From Monomorium pharaonis (Eukaryota > Arthropoda > Insecta > Hymenoptera > Formicidae): a stretch of 64,000 bases of DNA. How positions within the stretch are numbered: the stretch's first letter is position 1; every line of letters starts with the position of its first letter. A model generated the notes under the pieces. That model did not search any database, was not told where the DNA came from, and saw only the letters and a list, made by a program, of their open reading frames with translations. Location of the stretch: the NCBI RefSeq assembly GCF_013373865.1, contig NC_050467.1, positions 39,417,132 to 39,481,131 on the forward strand, in the 5' to 3' direction. Both the position numbers and the translations under genes were made by a program. Of this stretch, positions 35,118 to 47,600 are shown one piece after another.

Positions 35118-36314
35118 CACTGCAAAACCAAGTGTATAATTTTTATACACTTAAGTTGTCACTTTTTACGCTAACAACAATATAACAAACGCATGCGCGC
35201 ATGTGTGTATGTGTGTGTAAATTGACACCAAGAACTACCATATTTTATTGCATACATTAGAATACATTAACATTCTGATGTATGCATTACTAATATTTTT
35301 GATATTTAATACACTAGTAAATATGTATAATCAATTAACTACAGATGGGCTATTTTGACGATAGTGCAAATTTATATACAATAATACATATTATGATTAA
35401 AATGATGATATTGCTATTTTATATGAAATGAATATTATAACGCTGTTCTGTGTCGTTATAATATTTGTTACATATACATTTACAATTGACAAATAGCGTC
35501 TAATAGTGTCATAATATGTGTACAATAGGAAACATAAAAAGAAAGGCAATGAAAAATATGTACCTATAATATACACTGTAATGGAACATGTTCCAAATTT
35601 TATTTTCTTCTCTTTCTCTTGCAAGTAAGAGAATAAAAGAATATAAAAAAAAATATATAAAAGAAAATAAAAGAAAGAAGAAAAGAAATAAAAGAAGAAT
35701 AAAAGAATTTAAAAAATGATAGAATATTTAATTAGTTAGAAGTGCAGCGCGGCGCCCATGCACGTTTGTATGTGAGAGAAGAATTTTCATTAGGCGACAA
35801 TATTTTTTAATGGATTTCGAAATATAAGCGGTTTGAGTTTTGGCGGAAATCATTTCGACGTTTACGATGCAATATGTACGCGTCAACTCTTCCTCTTTGG
35901 AAGTTTATCTTTAACAATTTAGTACGTTAATTTTTAACATCGATTGCAGGGAGTAGAATAGTTTTTATTAGGCAATAGTATTTTTTAATTTCGAGACAAT
36001 GTGTACGCGTCGTTACGCCTTCCTAATTAAGAATTATTATCTTTAAATATATTTAACGCGTTTACCTCTTTATAACACTGATTAGAAGAAATAAAATAGT
36101 TTTTAAGCGTCAATATTTTTCATTCATTGTCGAGATATAGGCGATTATAGACATATCTTGGCACGCAAAATTTTGGCATTGCAATGTGTACGCGGGATCG
36201 TACATCAACATAGCCGGATCGATGTCTGTCTCAGTTTCGGCAATTAGCAATGCCACACATAAATGTGTAATTTTATACACTTACAAAATTATATTACACA
36301 CTTGGTTTGCAGTG
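35118..36314. mobile_element. probable non-autonomous DNA transposon with terminal inverted repeats
   Basis: The left end begins CACTGCAAAACCAAGTGT at 35118. The right end read on minus from 36314 begins CACTGCAAACCAAGTGTG, so the two termini are inverted copies over about 20 bp with one base gap and about one substitution. Just inside each end there is an AGTGTATAAAA-type motif. The roughly 1.2-kb interior is AT-rich, has no transposase frame, and contains three diverged internal repeats. CACTG termini are compatible with the CACTA/EnSpm group or a Chapaev-like group, but no matching target-site duplication is visible, so the superfamily is unassigned. The inverted termini are direct observation. 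Mobility is inferred. Confidence 0.5.
35774..36200. repeat. three diverged internal repeats of about 110-160 bp
   Basis: Copies at about 35774-35930, 35951-36060 and 36083-36200 share an ordered set of motifs: AGAATAGTTTTTATTAGGC-like, CAATATTTTTTAAT-like, TTCGAGAxAT, and AATGTGTACGCG. Spacing between the motifs varies, so the array is old. It lies wholly inside the element with inverted termini. Confidence 0.6.
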
Positions 36315-37371
36315 CATTTATTGCGACATGAATGCTTCCCCTCGAATCATCCGCGATCGTTTCTCAGTTTAATCGGAACCAGGGATAAAATTGTTGATCC
36401 TGAGTTATGACGAGCAGGGAGTGGTACCGCGTGCGTTGCATGAGGATGAGCGATGACTTCCGCGTTTGTCTCGCATTTGTTGCGTTTCTTCCCTCGCGTA
36501 CTGCACAGCGACGAAAAATATCAAGACAATCGTAGGGCTCCCTCGTCACCCAAGCCGAATCTCGCAGGAACGTGAGGTCCCTCAACGGATGACATTCAGA
36601 CCATGTTGCCTTGACTCGTCTCGAGCCGTCTTTCCGACATTTTGATGAGGTGGGATTTGGCCGTGAGCCAGTGCAAATGCCATTCTCTTTCGTTCTCCCT
36701 ACCACATCCGATTCTCTCGCGCGCGTCCCCTCCACCCTTTTTCGTTCCCTTTTCTTTGCGCGTCGCGTCCGCCACCCTCCCGAGCACATTTCGGTACTCC
36801 CGCTTATCGCTATCCCGCAGTTCGTTTGAATGCGAATACAATACGGAATAACATCGAATATCATCGAAATGGGTGACAATGAGAAATGGAAATACGTATG
36901 ATTGTTATTTGAATAAAATCGAATGATATGTCAAAATTGAATATACATTTGCATATAATTTTATCGCGTAATTAAGCCCATTTTAAATTGTTTAATTAAT
37001 CATTCATTCAAATCTATTTTTTTACAATATATCTTTTGTTACGTTTTATCTCTAAAGATAAAATCTGTCGTTTCTTCATCACGTCAAAATAATTATTCTT
37101 CAAATAATTTATATTTGTTGATTTATATATCCCTTCTTCAATTAAGCGTTTTTTGTTCACTAAATAAGCTTAGCTCCGCCGTCTCATTCCGATTATCCCC
37201 TGTGTTCGTAAATAATCACACACGACAAACCAAAAAAGGCTGTTAATCTCTGAAAATCATTTAGACCTCATTGAAAGAGGAGCGCCAGATCAGAGCGGAA
37301 GATTAATCATCTATTTCTCACCCCGGAGAACTCTGACTGTTTTATTACCGCTTAATAGCAAAGGAACAGAT
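36315..37371. other. GC-rich pocket and AT-rich spacer
   Basis: 36310-36880 carries a minus-strand frame of 171 codons, rich in Arg, Ser and Thr and without a recognised domain. It overlaps plus frames and is treated as chance. 36880-37180 is AT-rich. Confidence 0.4.
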
Positions 37372-37400
37372 ATCTCTCTCTCTCTCTCTCTGTCTCTCTT
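37372..37400. repeat. (CT)n microsatellite
   Basis: CT repeat of about 29 bp with one TGT interruption. Confidence 0.9.
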
Positions 37401-38880
37401 TCGTGATGCGAGGCAACGCGAATAAGCTTCGCAAGCCGAAAGGGCGCGACACCCCCGCCGTTCTGTTCGATATTGCGAAATAATTTTTCACCGCGCATTA
37501 GCATCGTGACACGTGTCGGCTCCATTTGTCAGTTCTAACCCGTACGACTCTATCTGTGAAAAAGCCCCGGGAATATAATATACGGTCTCGCGCGTGTACG
37601 GCAATAAAGGCGGGTGCGAGAGAGGAGAGAGGCGTCGATCGTCGTAACGCGGCGCCGTGCTGTGTTTCACAAATGCGATGGCGCGGCCACGTGTGCCGAC
37701 CGCACAGCCCCGACGCAGCGGCTTTGTAATGATCCCGTAGAAATTCATTAAAACTCATAATCAACGCGGCGCATACTTGGCGCATACGCTACGTTCGAAG
37801 CTGGCGAAATAATATAATTTTAATGCCGCGCGGACCGCGCCGCGTGCATCATGCACGTTTTATCCGGGAGTTGCTCCCAACGGCGCCGCGCCGCGCCGCG
37901 TCGCGTCGCGTCGCGTGTGCGCACGCCAGAGGGGAAATGCAAATTTCGTTCGCGCATTTTGTTTTGGAATTTAATGTAGTTAGGTGCAACGGGGATTATA
38001 TCAGAATGTCGTAATGCGACGCGTCACGCGAAGCCAATTTCGAGAGTAATTTGGTCAGTCCTGACGACGACGATGCGCGGTGGCCCGGCCAGATTCAACG
38101 TCGCTCGTGTTAATTATATCTCCCGTAGCCGGGATCACTTCGAGACGAACGCGTTTCGCGAGCGCGTAAGTTTCATGCCCCGTGCCTGGGGGATGAAGTT
38201 GTTTACGATCGTCGCTCGCAGTTCTTCTAATCGTCGTTTTTCGGAAAATCAATCTCCTTGTTTCGCCTGCCGCGAGAACGCGTGAATATTTCGTTCCCGG
38301 GTACTTGACTGACTCTCGGACAACTTAGCAACGCTACCACAAACGCTTACCTAGCGCGTCCGGAAGCTGAAAACATGCTGTCCACCGGGTAAACAAGATA
38401 CAAGATAGTGCAATATTAGATGGTGTCCAGCGGAAAGTCACTTTGCGCTTAGTAAGCGCTTGTCCGTGCAAAATACGACTAAGTTACGTGTAATTAAAAT
38501 TATGTTTATGTAAATTTGTTGAACAGGCTTGCTTAATCATAATAAGACCGACACGTAATTTTACTTTTTGATTGTCTTCTCTCAAATGTTCTCGCAACAG
38601 TTTTTATTATAATAATAATAATTGTTTTTTTGTTTGAAGAATTTCTGTTAAACAGATTTTATATAAGAACAGGTCACGAATGAATTATGAGTTATGAGTT
38701 TTTACTTCTTTAATTATCATTTTTATTAGTATTAGTAAAGTGCAATTTTTAATTTTCAAGAAACAAGAGAGCGTCGCTTTATTGTAGGAGACTTGTGTCG
38801 GTACTGGCGACTTTTCTCTTTAATCAAATCGCATAAAGACTGTTTACATATTTCGTTTGATTAAAATTGCACAATATTAA
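37401..38880. other. CpG-rich island, then AT-rich spacer
   Basis: 37400-38480 is CpG-rich with short overlapping frames. At 38352 on minus, CTAG/GTAAGCG is a very good donor with an acceptor-like GTTTTCAG only about 16 nt upstream, too close for an ordinary exon. 38490-38880 is AT-rich. Confidence 0.4.
37883..37917. repeat. GC-rich pentanucleotide repeat
   Basis: Units of CGCGC pass into CGCGT, about seven in total. Confidence 0.85.
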
Positions 38881-39353
38881 ATTATTCAACATGCTGTAAA
38901 ACTTTGCACCGAAGATAATAGTCGCGTAATTATCATCGCGCATTTAAACGCGTCGAATGCGATACGCTTGAAACGCTGCGAAAAAAAGGAAGGGAATATT
39001 ATGAGCGCGCAACATTCGCTTGTCACAAAGGATCGTGTAAACGAATGCAGGCGCACGCGACACACTCGTTCTATCTTGCCAGGGCGTACCGTTCGTTCGT
39101 CCCGGGCGCACACGCGCTTCGAGCGGCGACGCCGGAGTGCAAAGGGTTAATTGTTTCGCGCGGGGATTTGCGGCGCGTCAAAGAACACATCGTGCGCCAC
39201 GGCGACGTGTTCCCAAGTCCCGTCGACGGATAATGATCTAAATCCCGGTCGAATCTGAAACCGGATCCCAATCTACTCTCGGCTCGCTGCACCAATAAAG
39301 CCTCGCGCGCGCTATCGAGTGCACTGTCGAGGGGTCGGACCGGCCGGTCGCGT

Positions 39354-39376
39354 CTCTCCCTCTCTCTCTCTCTCTC
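39354..39376. repeat. (CT)n microsatellite
   Basis: Eleven CT units in CpG-rich DNA. Confidence 0.9.
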
Positions 39377-40110
39377 CTCGATCGAGTGTCGTGATGGGAA
39401 TTACGAGGGGACGATTACCGCGGATTTTCGTGAATATATATTCGTCGGCACGATAAAATGGCCGATGAATTATGGGGGAAGTGCTGAGAAGTGCGGCAGG
39501 GAAGGATCGGGGTCACGTGGCACGCGTGGTACACCATTGCGGTGAAATTTATTACTCGCCCGAGCGAGACTGATTACCGGGCTGCACCTACACTACCTAC
39601 CGTCGAAACTTCGCTTCGCTTCGATATCGGTGCGATCGACGTTGTTAATGGGGAGCGAAAACGGAGAATCTCGGGGCTCTCCCCTTCGAATTTATCGGCG
39701 GCTTTAAATGCGAGAATCTCGCGCGACTACAATCGTCGACACGAAATGCGATAATGCGAGACACGTTTTTCACGGTTTTCGCTTCTTTCCGAATTGTAGT
39801 TCTGTTCAACGTAATGAATCAGTCCGTCTATGCATAAGTTTAATTTTTGTATTAATAGCTGTTTCGACAAAGGCTCGGCAAATAATGTTAATATAAATAC
39901 TCCCTCGCGTATTACTCGCAAAAGTTGATTATTCCTCGAACGCTCGGCGGGCGACGCTCGAGATGTCGCAGGCGAGAGACACTAGATCGCGTAAGATGGG
40001 ACACAATGGCTAATTAGGTATGCATAATTACTGAAATTCCTGGGATGCAAATACCTTCGTTAGATAACGCGGCGAGAACAAACTTCGGTGAACTTTGATG
40101 TCGAATCCGG

Positions 40111-40135
40111 GGAACGGAACGGAACGGAACGGAAC
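40111..40135 (+). repeat. (GGAAC)5 pentanucleotide repeat
   Basis: Five perfect GGAAC units, followed by GGGGC. Confidence 0.95.
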
Positions 40136-40949
40136 GGGGCGAGAATCTCCCTCGCCCGCCGCGCCGTCTCGCAAAGCCCATTCGGCTGCGTCAACAACAT
40201 CATAACTCTTCCGGTAAGCGAGTGACAGTAACGATTCCGAACGCGATCTCGGCGCATTTGGCGCTTTTATGAAAACAAATCAGCAGCCGCGCCGTGCCGT
40301 TCAAAACAGTTATACTTCGCTCAACCGTCTGCCTCACAAAGCGCGTGTCATCATATTTTTTTGAAAAGGCCCCGGGCTCGCGCATGAACTCGCGTTTGAA
40401 GTGTCGTTTCGCGTACGCTAAAGAGATTCGGTTAGTTGAAATGTTGCGCACACCTTTGATCTTCACCCTTCCCCTTTGCCCTCCAAAAAAATTCTTTTTC
40501 GTGTTTGCTCATCGCGCGACGGATATATTTACTCTAGCTTTCCGGCGCAATAAGCTTTCCCGAGTGTCACGATACCTTGTAATTTATCCCTGCGCGACCA
40601 GGGCCATCAAACGATCATTCTTCCGGGCGAAAATAATCGCGGACGCTCGCCCGGGAGATAATTATACATATGACTGGAGTCAAACGATGCGAGAGAAACC
40701 GGCAACGGCAGCGTTAAAAGTTGTAAAGATCTCGCAAAGGCGTGGCGACACGCGAGCGAAATCGTGAAATACTCCCGGACACGTCTACTTTGCTACGGGT
40801 TTATTCGCGCTACGTAATCACGACGTATATCGCACGCGCGGTATTTGTAAGGCTCTGTTCGTAGCGCAATGTGTGTCGGAGCCGGGCTGGGCTCGCGTTT
40901 GTCCATGGAGTTACCGGCGCGTCTCCGTTATAACGCCATACCGAGAATA

Positions 40950-40971
40950 GCGATGCATCGCGATGCATCGC
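40950..40971. repeat. 22-bp perfect palindrome
   Basis: Two tandem GCGATGCATC units arranged so that the whole 22 bp equals its own reverse complement, in a CpG-rich segment. It is both a direct and an inverted repeat, compatible with binding of a dimeric or tetrameric factor or with cruciform extrusion. Confidence 0.95.
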
Positions 40972-42258
40972 CGGGCGGCGGCGAGTCCAACGTAATACGA
41001 CGTAAAATATGGCAGATACGGCCCGGCCCGGCCTGTGTCCTAATTACCAGCGTATCGTCTGCTGTCCCAGTTAAGGTTGTATATATATGTCCGGCAAATG
41101 GGAAATTGGTGAGCAATACTTATTAAACACGTATAATCAAAACGATAGCCTCAGCTTCGTAATTAATTGTCTCCTCCCCTCCCCGCTTGTAAAATATATT
41201 CAGTCTAATCCTTCGATAAATGCCATTTCCTGCGGATGCTACTTTCGAAATTGTTACGTTATATATTTATCTTAGACATTGTAAGTAAATATATTGATAC
41301 CTTCTGTCTATGGTTAACGTCGAAAATATACACTGGGTAAAAAGAAATTACTGGTTAGGTATAATTAATTAACATGCATATTTACGAAGAAAGCACATTA
41401 GATTAAGGGAGTATTCCAGTCTAGAGTGCGCAAAAAAGTTATTTACTAAAATATAAAAAAAATTACTCTGAGAATTCTCTCATTTTATGTAGCTGAAGCT
41501 AGCAGCCAAAGGCCGAGCGGCCAGAGCCGAACGTTATATAGGCGTTTCCAGGAGGCACCATGCATTCAAACATCAAAAATTCCCTGGTTATGAGATTTTT
41601 AACGGACTTTGAAAAAATTTGCCTAGGGTTTAGTCATTATAATACATAATCGATCATTTGCGACAAAACAATTGTAATTTACCAATTGTTATAAATTTTT
41701 TAAACTAATTTTTATTGTTTTCCGCACCTCACGCCTAAACGCAACATACGATTTCCTCCAAATTTGGCTGGAAATATCTTTCCGTAACGTACAATCGACT
41801 GATCAATCATTCGCGACCGTTATTAATTGTAGAATTAACAGAATGTTTTATATATAACTGAAATAATTATATTACATTTTAATGTTCTCTCTTCAATCAT
41901 ATATTCACAAAAAAAGTCACTTGAGTATTTTATTATAAATATTTAATTTGAGAATATACTGTCAAACGTAATAAATATATAGCATGTAACGGTCTATCAC
42001 AAATGCATAAACCCAATTAAATCGAAAAATTATTAAATACACGTCAATTTAGAACGATGTATCGTCACTAATTTATAATATAGAAAAAAATAGAGGCACG
42101 TTGTTGAATTAACTTGTTACGTAACACCTAAACGTTATACAAATAAAACATAATCTTAGAATAATTAAAAAAAATTTAAAAATGCGAAATGCCATTGAGC
42201 GTGAGAAAAGTTAAGTATTTTAAATATACTGCATCATATTTTTACTTCCTTATAAATT
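40972..42258. other. island edge and AT-rich spacer, possible dispersed repeat
   Basis: After a GC-rich edge (to about 41100) the sequence is AT-rich. At about 41404-41800 a phrase beginning GGGAGTATTCCAGTCTAGAG and a GC-rich patch (41500-41570) sit in AT-rich DNA. This has the look of a dispersed repeat, but no second copy or inverted end is found here. No gene is seen. Confidence 0.35.
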
Positions 42259-44797
42259 ATGATAACAAATATATCATTAATATGTATCAGTGGTAATTTC
42301 TTTGGGGGAAGTATATTTTATGAAGCATCGAGAAGAGCGACACTGACGTCAACACAAAATCGATCTAATTCGTATGAGAATTGTACGAATGCATTACGAT
42401 CATTTCGGAAAGCGACTCCGATGAGAACAAAAAAAAAGAGCGGTATTGAGATAGAGGATGTTCCGATGGATTTGTATATCAAATCTGACATTTCGCGTTT
42501 TACGTGGAACGGGTGCTCGCACGCGCGCGTGCGCGCGTATCGGCCGCAGGGTATATAGGGCATTCCATCCGAGGCGAAATCGGTCCAATTACACATGTAT
42601 CGGATATGTGATTACTCAAAAAATATTTATTGGTGCCTATTCTCCGTTCTCCGTTCTCGTACATCAGTACCCAGATTACATTTTAAAGGCAATTTTCGCA
42701 ACCCCGGTCCGGGCTAATTCACTCTTGCCGACACATCGCGCATGAGTGGGAAAGAAGCGAAGGCCGAATTGATGGCAATATTAAACTTGCCGCACGGAGT
42801 ATCAGCGTTACTCCCTCGTTCTCACCGGACAGAGACGCATACACACATACACACTCGTACAAATACACATTCACGCGTTTGTATACGTATATACACGCGG
42901 TTGTCTCGATTTTCATGTGTAGATTCGATAGCGAACATTCGCTGGAGGCACTTGTTTGCAGTGTCCGTCAGCGGGAGGGTGTAGGTTGAAAGCCCCATTC
43001 TGGGTAGCTCGATGCAGGAATACCTATTGAAATTCTTTAATTAACCCTCACGGCATCTCCTTTCCCGTATCCGCGCGTAACGCTCGTTCAAAGGAGCAGA
43101 AGGACTGAGCAGCAGATTGATCGTGCTCAAACGATGTGTAAATTAATCGTTCGCAAGCAGCAACGGCTAAAGGAATATTTCCTGCTTGCACAGGTATAAT
43201 ACGAGTCGGTAAACCTCATTGCGATACACGTATGTATATTTACGTATATCGTAATATATTCAATCTACGCAATATGTGTACATATACATCGCGCAACTTG
43301 GATAAAAATATCTGTGCGCTGAAATTTTAAGGAATGAATAATTTCTGATTACGAGAATTTCTGAAATTCGACTACCAACGTCGGCATGTTACCGTCATTT
43401 GTAATTGCGCGGACGCGATGATTTAATAGTACGCTCGCTTGGGTTACTGGATTTCACGACGCAGTCAGATTTTATAGTTTGCACAGTGGGGCGATATTTC
43501 CGTCAATATTAAACGTCATTGCAGCTTCATTGGCATTAACTAATGTTTGACGACATTAATCTATTTTAGGTAACCGCAGACCGTAGCAATCATAAACCAT
43601 TTTGCATACAAACCATTCGCATTAGCGGCTGTTTTGGAATCGTTTCGTAATTTATAACATATGACGAATGATAGGAGGAGGGTTTCACTTACGCGAGGAA
43701 GCAAGCGCGCCCGGTTGATTTATGACTAACGCCCTATTCCCGTAATTTATATCCATAAGCAGTATGCTTTCCGAGATTACAGCAGTAAAGTTTTTGTAAT
43801 TATCATAACAAATACTAAAAGTACGATAAATTTGGTCGGAAAAGTAAGTAATATAGTTACGGTACAGTCTCCGTAGTTCAAGATTTAAAAGTCGCGTACA
43901 AACCGGAATTAAAAGAATGTAGCTTCATCATCTATAGCATTAAGAAAGTAAATAGAAAAGCTTATACGAGAGTAAGCGAGAAAGCGGATGGAAACAGAAA
44001 TCGGCAGAACGCGAACCGAAGGAAGACAGATAGTTTTCTTTCGCGCATCTACCTTTGTCGTTTCCGTCAAAGGAGCTATCGATCTAAGTCGAACAAAGGA
44101 GCTACTTTAATTATCGGCTGTGTTTCGCGCGCTGGCGCATCTACCCGGCTGTTTGGTGTCCTTTGTAGAAACCTCGAGCGGATGGGGTAAGATCGCGCGT
44201 AGAATGGGACGAGTGTAGGGATGGGGGTTCACCCTAACGCCGCCGGTTCGCAGACAGCCCGTAAAACAATATGGGCCAGCCGGTAGCTCCGCATGCGCGA
44301 CTAATAAGTAAATACAAATTAGCATTCCGAGTCCTTCGACGATATAAATCAAACGAATTAATTACAAAGTAGAGACTAAAGAGAAACGCGCGCGATATGC
44401 GCGCCATAGTGGCGGTGAGCTGTCCCGAAATAAAGAACGCACAGGGCACTGTCGCCTGCTTTGCATATTGCTCAACGTAAATACTAATAAATCCCGGCTC
44501 GGCGCTCACGTACGTCCGGCAAATTAAACGCGCGACAGGCACACGCGAATAGATGCGTGTTCCATTGAGCGTGTGTCTCTTTTGTAGGAGTCGTTCTCTG
44601 AAAGAAGCGAATTACATTCGTACATGCTGAAGAAGTTAGGGAGCCTTTGATCCCGACCGGCAGTAGCATTTTAATTTATTCGCTTAAACGGATATCCAGA
44701 CGTGCGTAGCTTCATCTACTCTGAGCTTCTTTATTTGCGTCGCGACATGGCGCCGGTGAATCGACGTGATGTTACGAGGTATCAACAAGTTGAGCGT

Positions 44798-44800
<3 letters not shown>
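42259..44800. other. CpG-rich islands with AT-rich spacer
   Basis: 42300-43150 and 43980-44800 are GC-rich, and 43200-43950 is mixed. Frames up to about 100 codons are open on both strands, with no domain. A 22-bp sequence at 44165-44186 matches 1200-1221 at 20 positions. On minus, CCTCGC/GTAAGTGAAA near 43693 is a good isolated donor. Confidence 0.4.

Positions 44801-44836
<36 letters not shown>
44801..44836. repeat. (CT)n microsatellite
   Basis: Eighteen uninterrupted CT units. Confidence 0.95.
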
Positions 44837-44839
<3 letters not shown>

Positions 44840-45704
44840 AAAGAAACCTAGAAAAGCGTTTATTGGTAAATTTATAAATTTACAAAATTAGAATATAAGA
44901 AGAAAATTCAATTTCCATTACACATGTAATTATTAGGAAAATTTATTTAGAATGATATATTTCCTTAATAATACGCTCGGGCGTACATGACGCAAAAGAT
45001 ACTTATATCTTTCTGTTCCAACTAGCATTTGTAACGTTTACCGGTGTCTCGGTAATAGATTCGCTTTCATGTCTATTAGGAAAATGCGCGTTATCCACGA
45101 TGGATGCGTTATAACAAAGGGCGACCCATGGGTGACGGATTACGTGTGTGCGATAAAGGGCGCGAAACGCGTCGCCTCGTTGTAAAACGATTAATTCGCG
45201 TATTGCCGGTCGGCCCCGCGGCGCGGCTGTTAAACGACATAAAGATCTTGCTACGTGGATACGCAACGATTAATCCCATCGTCGAATAAACAGGGGCACT
45301 GACGTTGCTCGTTCGCGACAAGCCGGCGTTATCTGTCACGTACACGCGTTGATAATGCTCGGCCCTGTACGAGTGCATTACGCGCGGGACGGTGCATAAA
45401 CGGCTCTAGGAGAAACCGAGTGGAGGATAGGCTTTTCATTACTGTTTGGTATCGTGTTTCAGCCACCCTAACGAGTCGAATGAAGGGTTGTCGCGCCGCT
45501 CTACGCGAGCTGGCTGCGGCGAGCGCGAGGGCGGCAGGCTGAGGGACGACGAGAGGCTGGGGTTAAACGGGGATGAACGAGAACTGAGACGGGGTTGTTT
45601 GCAGTTTCCCTCTAATTTTGTTGGAAACATCGTTACACCTAGATCGTATCATCTTGTTTATGGGCTTGTACCTAGATACCGTTCGACGCTGCCGCCTCCC
45701 ACTT

Positions 45705-45721
45705 CCCCCCCCCCTCCCCCC
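45705..45721 (-). repeat. C-run (G-run on minus)
   Basis: Ten C, one T and six C. On minus it is a G-tract prone to quadruplex formation. Confidence 0.85.
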
Positions 45722-46003
45722 GTCCGTTCCGTCGCGACCGCCATTTTATTATCGCCAAGTAAAACGACGAGCTCTCGTCCGCTCTCATACGCGCTATTCC
45801 GGGCAAACTCGTCTACACCGGCAATGGGACTTTTATTTGTGCTCTAGAAACAAACGATTCATTCTCAACGATTGAATCTCGGTTCATGATCGCACGCCCA
45901 AATACGAGTAACTACGTATGCGTCAATATATATATACAAAATTATTAGTAAAGGATTTTTATTTCGCGTAATTGTGAGTGGCAAGTTGTAGTATATATAC
46001 GAC

Positions 46004-46025
46004 AATTATTATTATTATTATTATT
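46004..46025. repeat. (TTA)n microsatellite
   Basis: About seven ATT/TTA units in AT-rich DNA. Confidence 0.9.
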
Positions 46026-47600
46026 TTTCGAATACTGCGATTGACAGATGATGTATAATACAATTGAATAGACGCGCGAACTGAAGAACTGTACGTGCTA
46101 CCTTCGCAGTAACACTTGAAAAACAGTGAGAACGATCGTGTAAAATAGCGTCCACGCAAGTTTCTCGACAAAATAGCTAGATATCTATCTTTGAAATGAA
46201 ACTCGTTGACCGTGCAGGGTTTCCACTGGAGAGGGAAGGCATGCAGCGGCGTTTCGATTGTTACGCATGGCGTAACTAATTACCGGCTAATTGTAGACAA
46301 TGACATTTTCCCTTGTACTTTATTTCGCGTCGCTGTTATCGTAAATGCTCGCAAATTAACGTTAACCTACGTATCGGAACCCAATTTCGCTCAATTAAGC
46401 AATTAACGGCCTTCGAGCATCAAATAACGCTCGTTTTCCCGACTAACGCGCAGAGCTCTTCTCCATTATTTGCGTCCATTTTGTTATCGATAGTTGCAGT
46501 AAAAGTTGACATGCGCCATGATAATTTACAGCATTCCCTTGGAACGCTGATAAATTCAACATGATAAAAACAAAATTATCGTCTCGTCTGTGCAAATTAC
46601 AGCGGAGATTATCTGGGTATAAATGTAGAAATTTTTATTTTATTTACACATGTATTGTCATCGCTTGAAATTTTTTTGTGACTCTCGCACTTGGAGAATA
46701 GGATGGATATTTCTTGGACGGAACCATCACCATTTCGCGCTCGTTTTATACACTCGTATTTCTCTCACGGATCCATCGGGAATCGCGCTCGCGTTGTACA
46801 TCATTCGCGTATAAGCATAACCGGCGAGGCGTTCATCGCCCGCATACGCGCGTCTACGCACGTATCATGGGCGTCGTGATTCGCTTCGTGTCGACGGCGC
46901 GGCGGCGGATGGCACGTGGGAAGCGCGGCGTACGTAGCGCACGTGCGGAAAAATAAATCTTATTGTTTCTGGAATCGAGTTTACCTGCGCGGTCCACCTG
47001 TCACGCTCGTCAGGCAAAGCGACAAAAAGTTTAACGACGTTATCGCGTTATCCAAACATCCAACCAGAGCCGCGTATGTGTGCGTAGGGTACACAATGTA
47101 CACGATGCACTCGTCGCCGCCGATGCACGCGCGACTGCCGCGCGTTCGCGAACGCGTAAGTCTACGCGTACTGTCTACGGGGGAAAAATATATATATAAA
47201 ATGATGAAAGATAAAGCGCGGATACGGGACACGGAGAGACGGCAGGGGACGGCGTAAAAGTGAAATGCGCGGAATTTTTGCGATCCCCGTGACGAAATTG
47301 CATCCGCCCGCGCGCGCGCCGATGACGCGCATCGCCGCCCTGCAGCTGCTCGCTTTGTGCATGCGTGCACCCCGAAATGCGTCGGGATCGATTCGAATGG
47401 AATTTCACGCAGTCAAGAACCCCGCTGCCCTCCCGCCACTTCTTTCAGCGTTTTTTCCCTCTGACCTGGCCTTTTTCATTGTCGCTCTGGGGAACGGTAG
47501 ACGAGAGTTCGAATTAACCTTAGAAAGTCCTGCCCCATTCTGATATGATCAAAGGCCGACCAGCCAGGTTCATCGTCTGCTCGCTCTGTTGAAATCTCAT

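Larger units (their letters stand above)
38881..40949. other. CpG-rich island complex
   Basis: GC-rich with (CT)n at 39354-39376 and a GGAAC repeat. Several frames of 60-157 codons are open on either strand, with no recognised domain and no matching splice structure. It may be regulatory. Confidence 0.4.
44837..47600. other. AT-rich spacer, then CpG-rich islands
   Basis: 45000-45900 and 46200-47560 are CpG-rich and open in many frames on both strands (up to about 133 codons plus and 129 codons minus), none with a recognisable domain. On minus, GCGCAG/GTAAACTC near 46984 is a strong donor at the 3' edge of the 129-codon frame, but that frame is Arg/Ser/Ala-rich and unconvincing. A (TTA)n lies at 46004-46025. 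Confidence 0.4.

Noticed and set aside
36364..36879. 171-codon frame on minus
   Set aside because: Low-information Arg/Ser/Thr composition with overlapping open frames on both strands and no family signature.
38352..38367. 16-nt microexon on minus between TTTTCAG and CTAG/GTAAGCG
   Set aside because: Both motifs are good, but an exon this short next to an isolated donor is more likely coincidence. No partner exons are seen.
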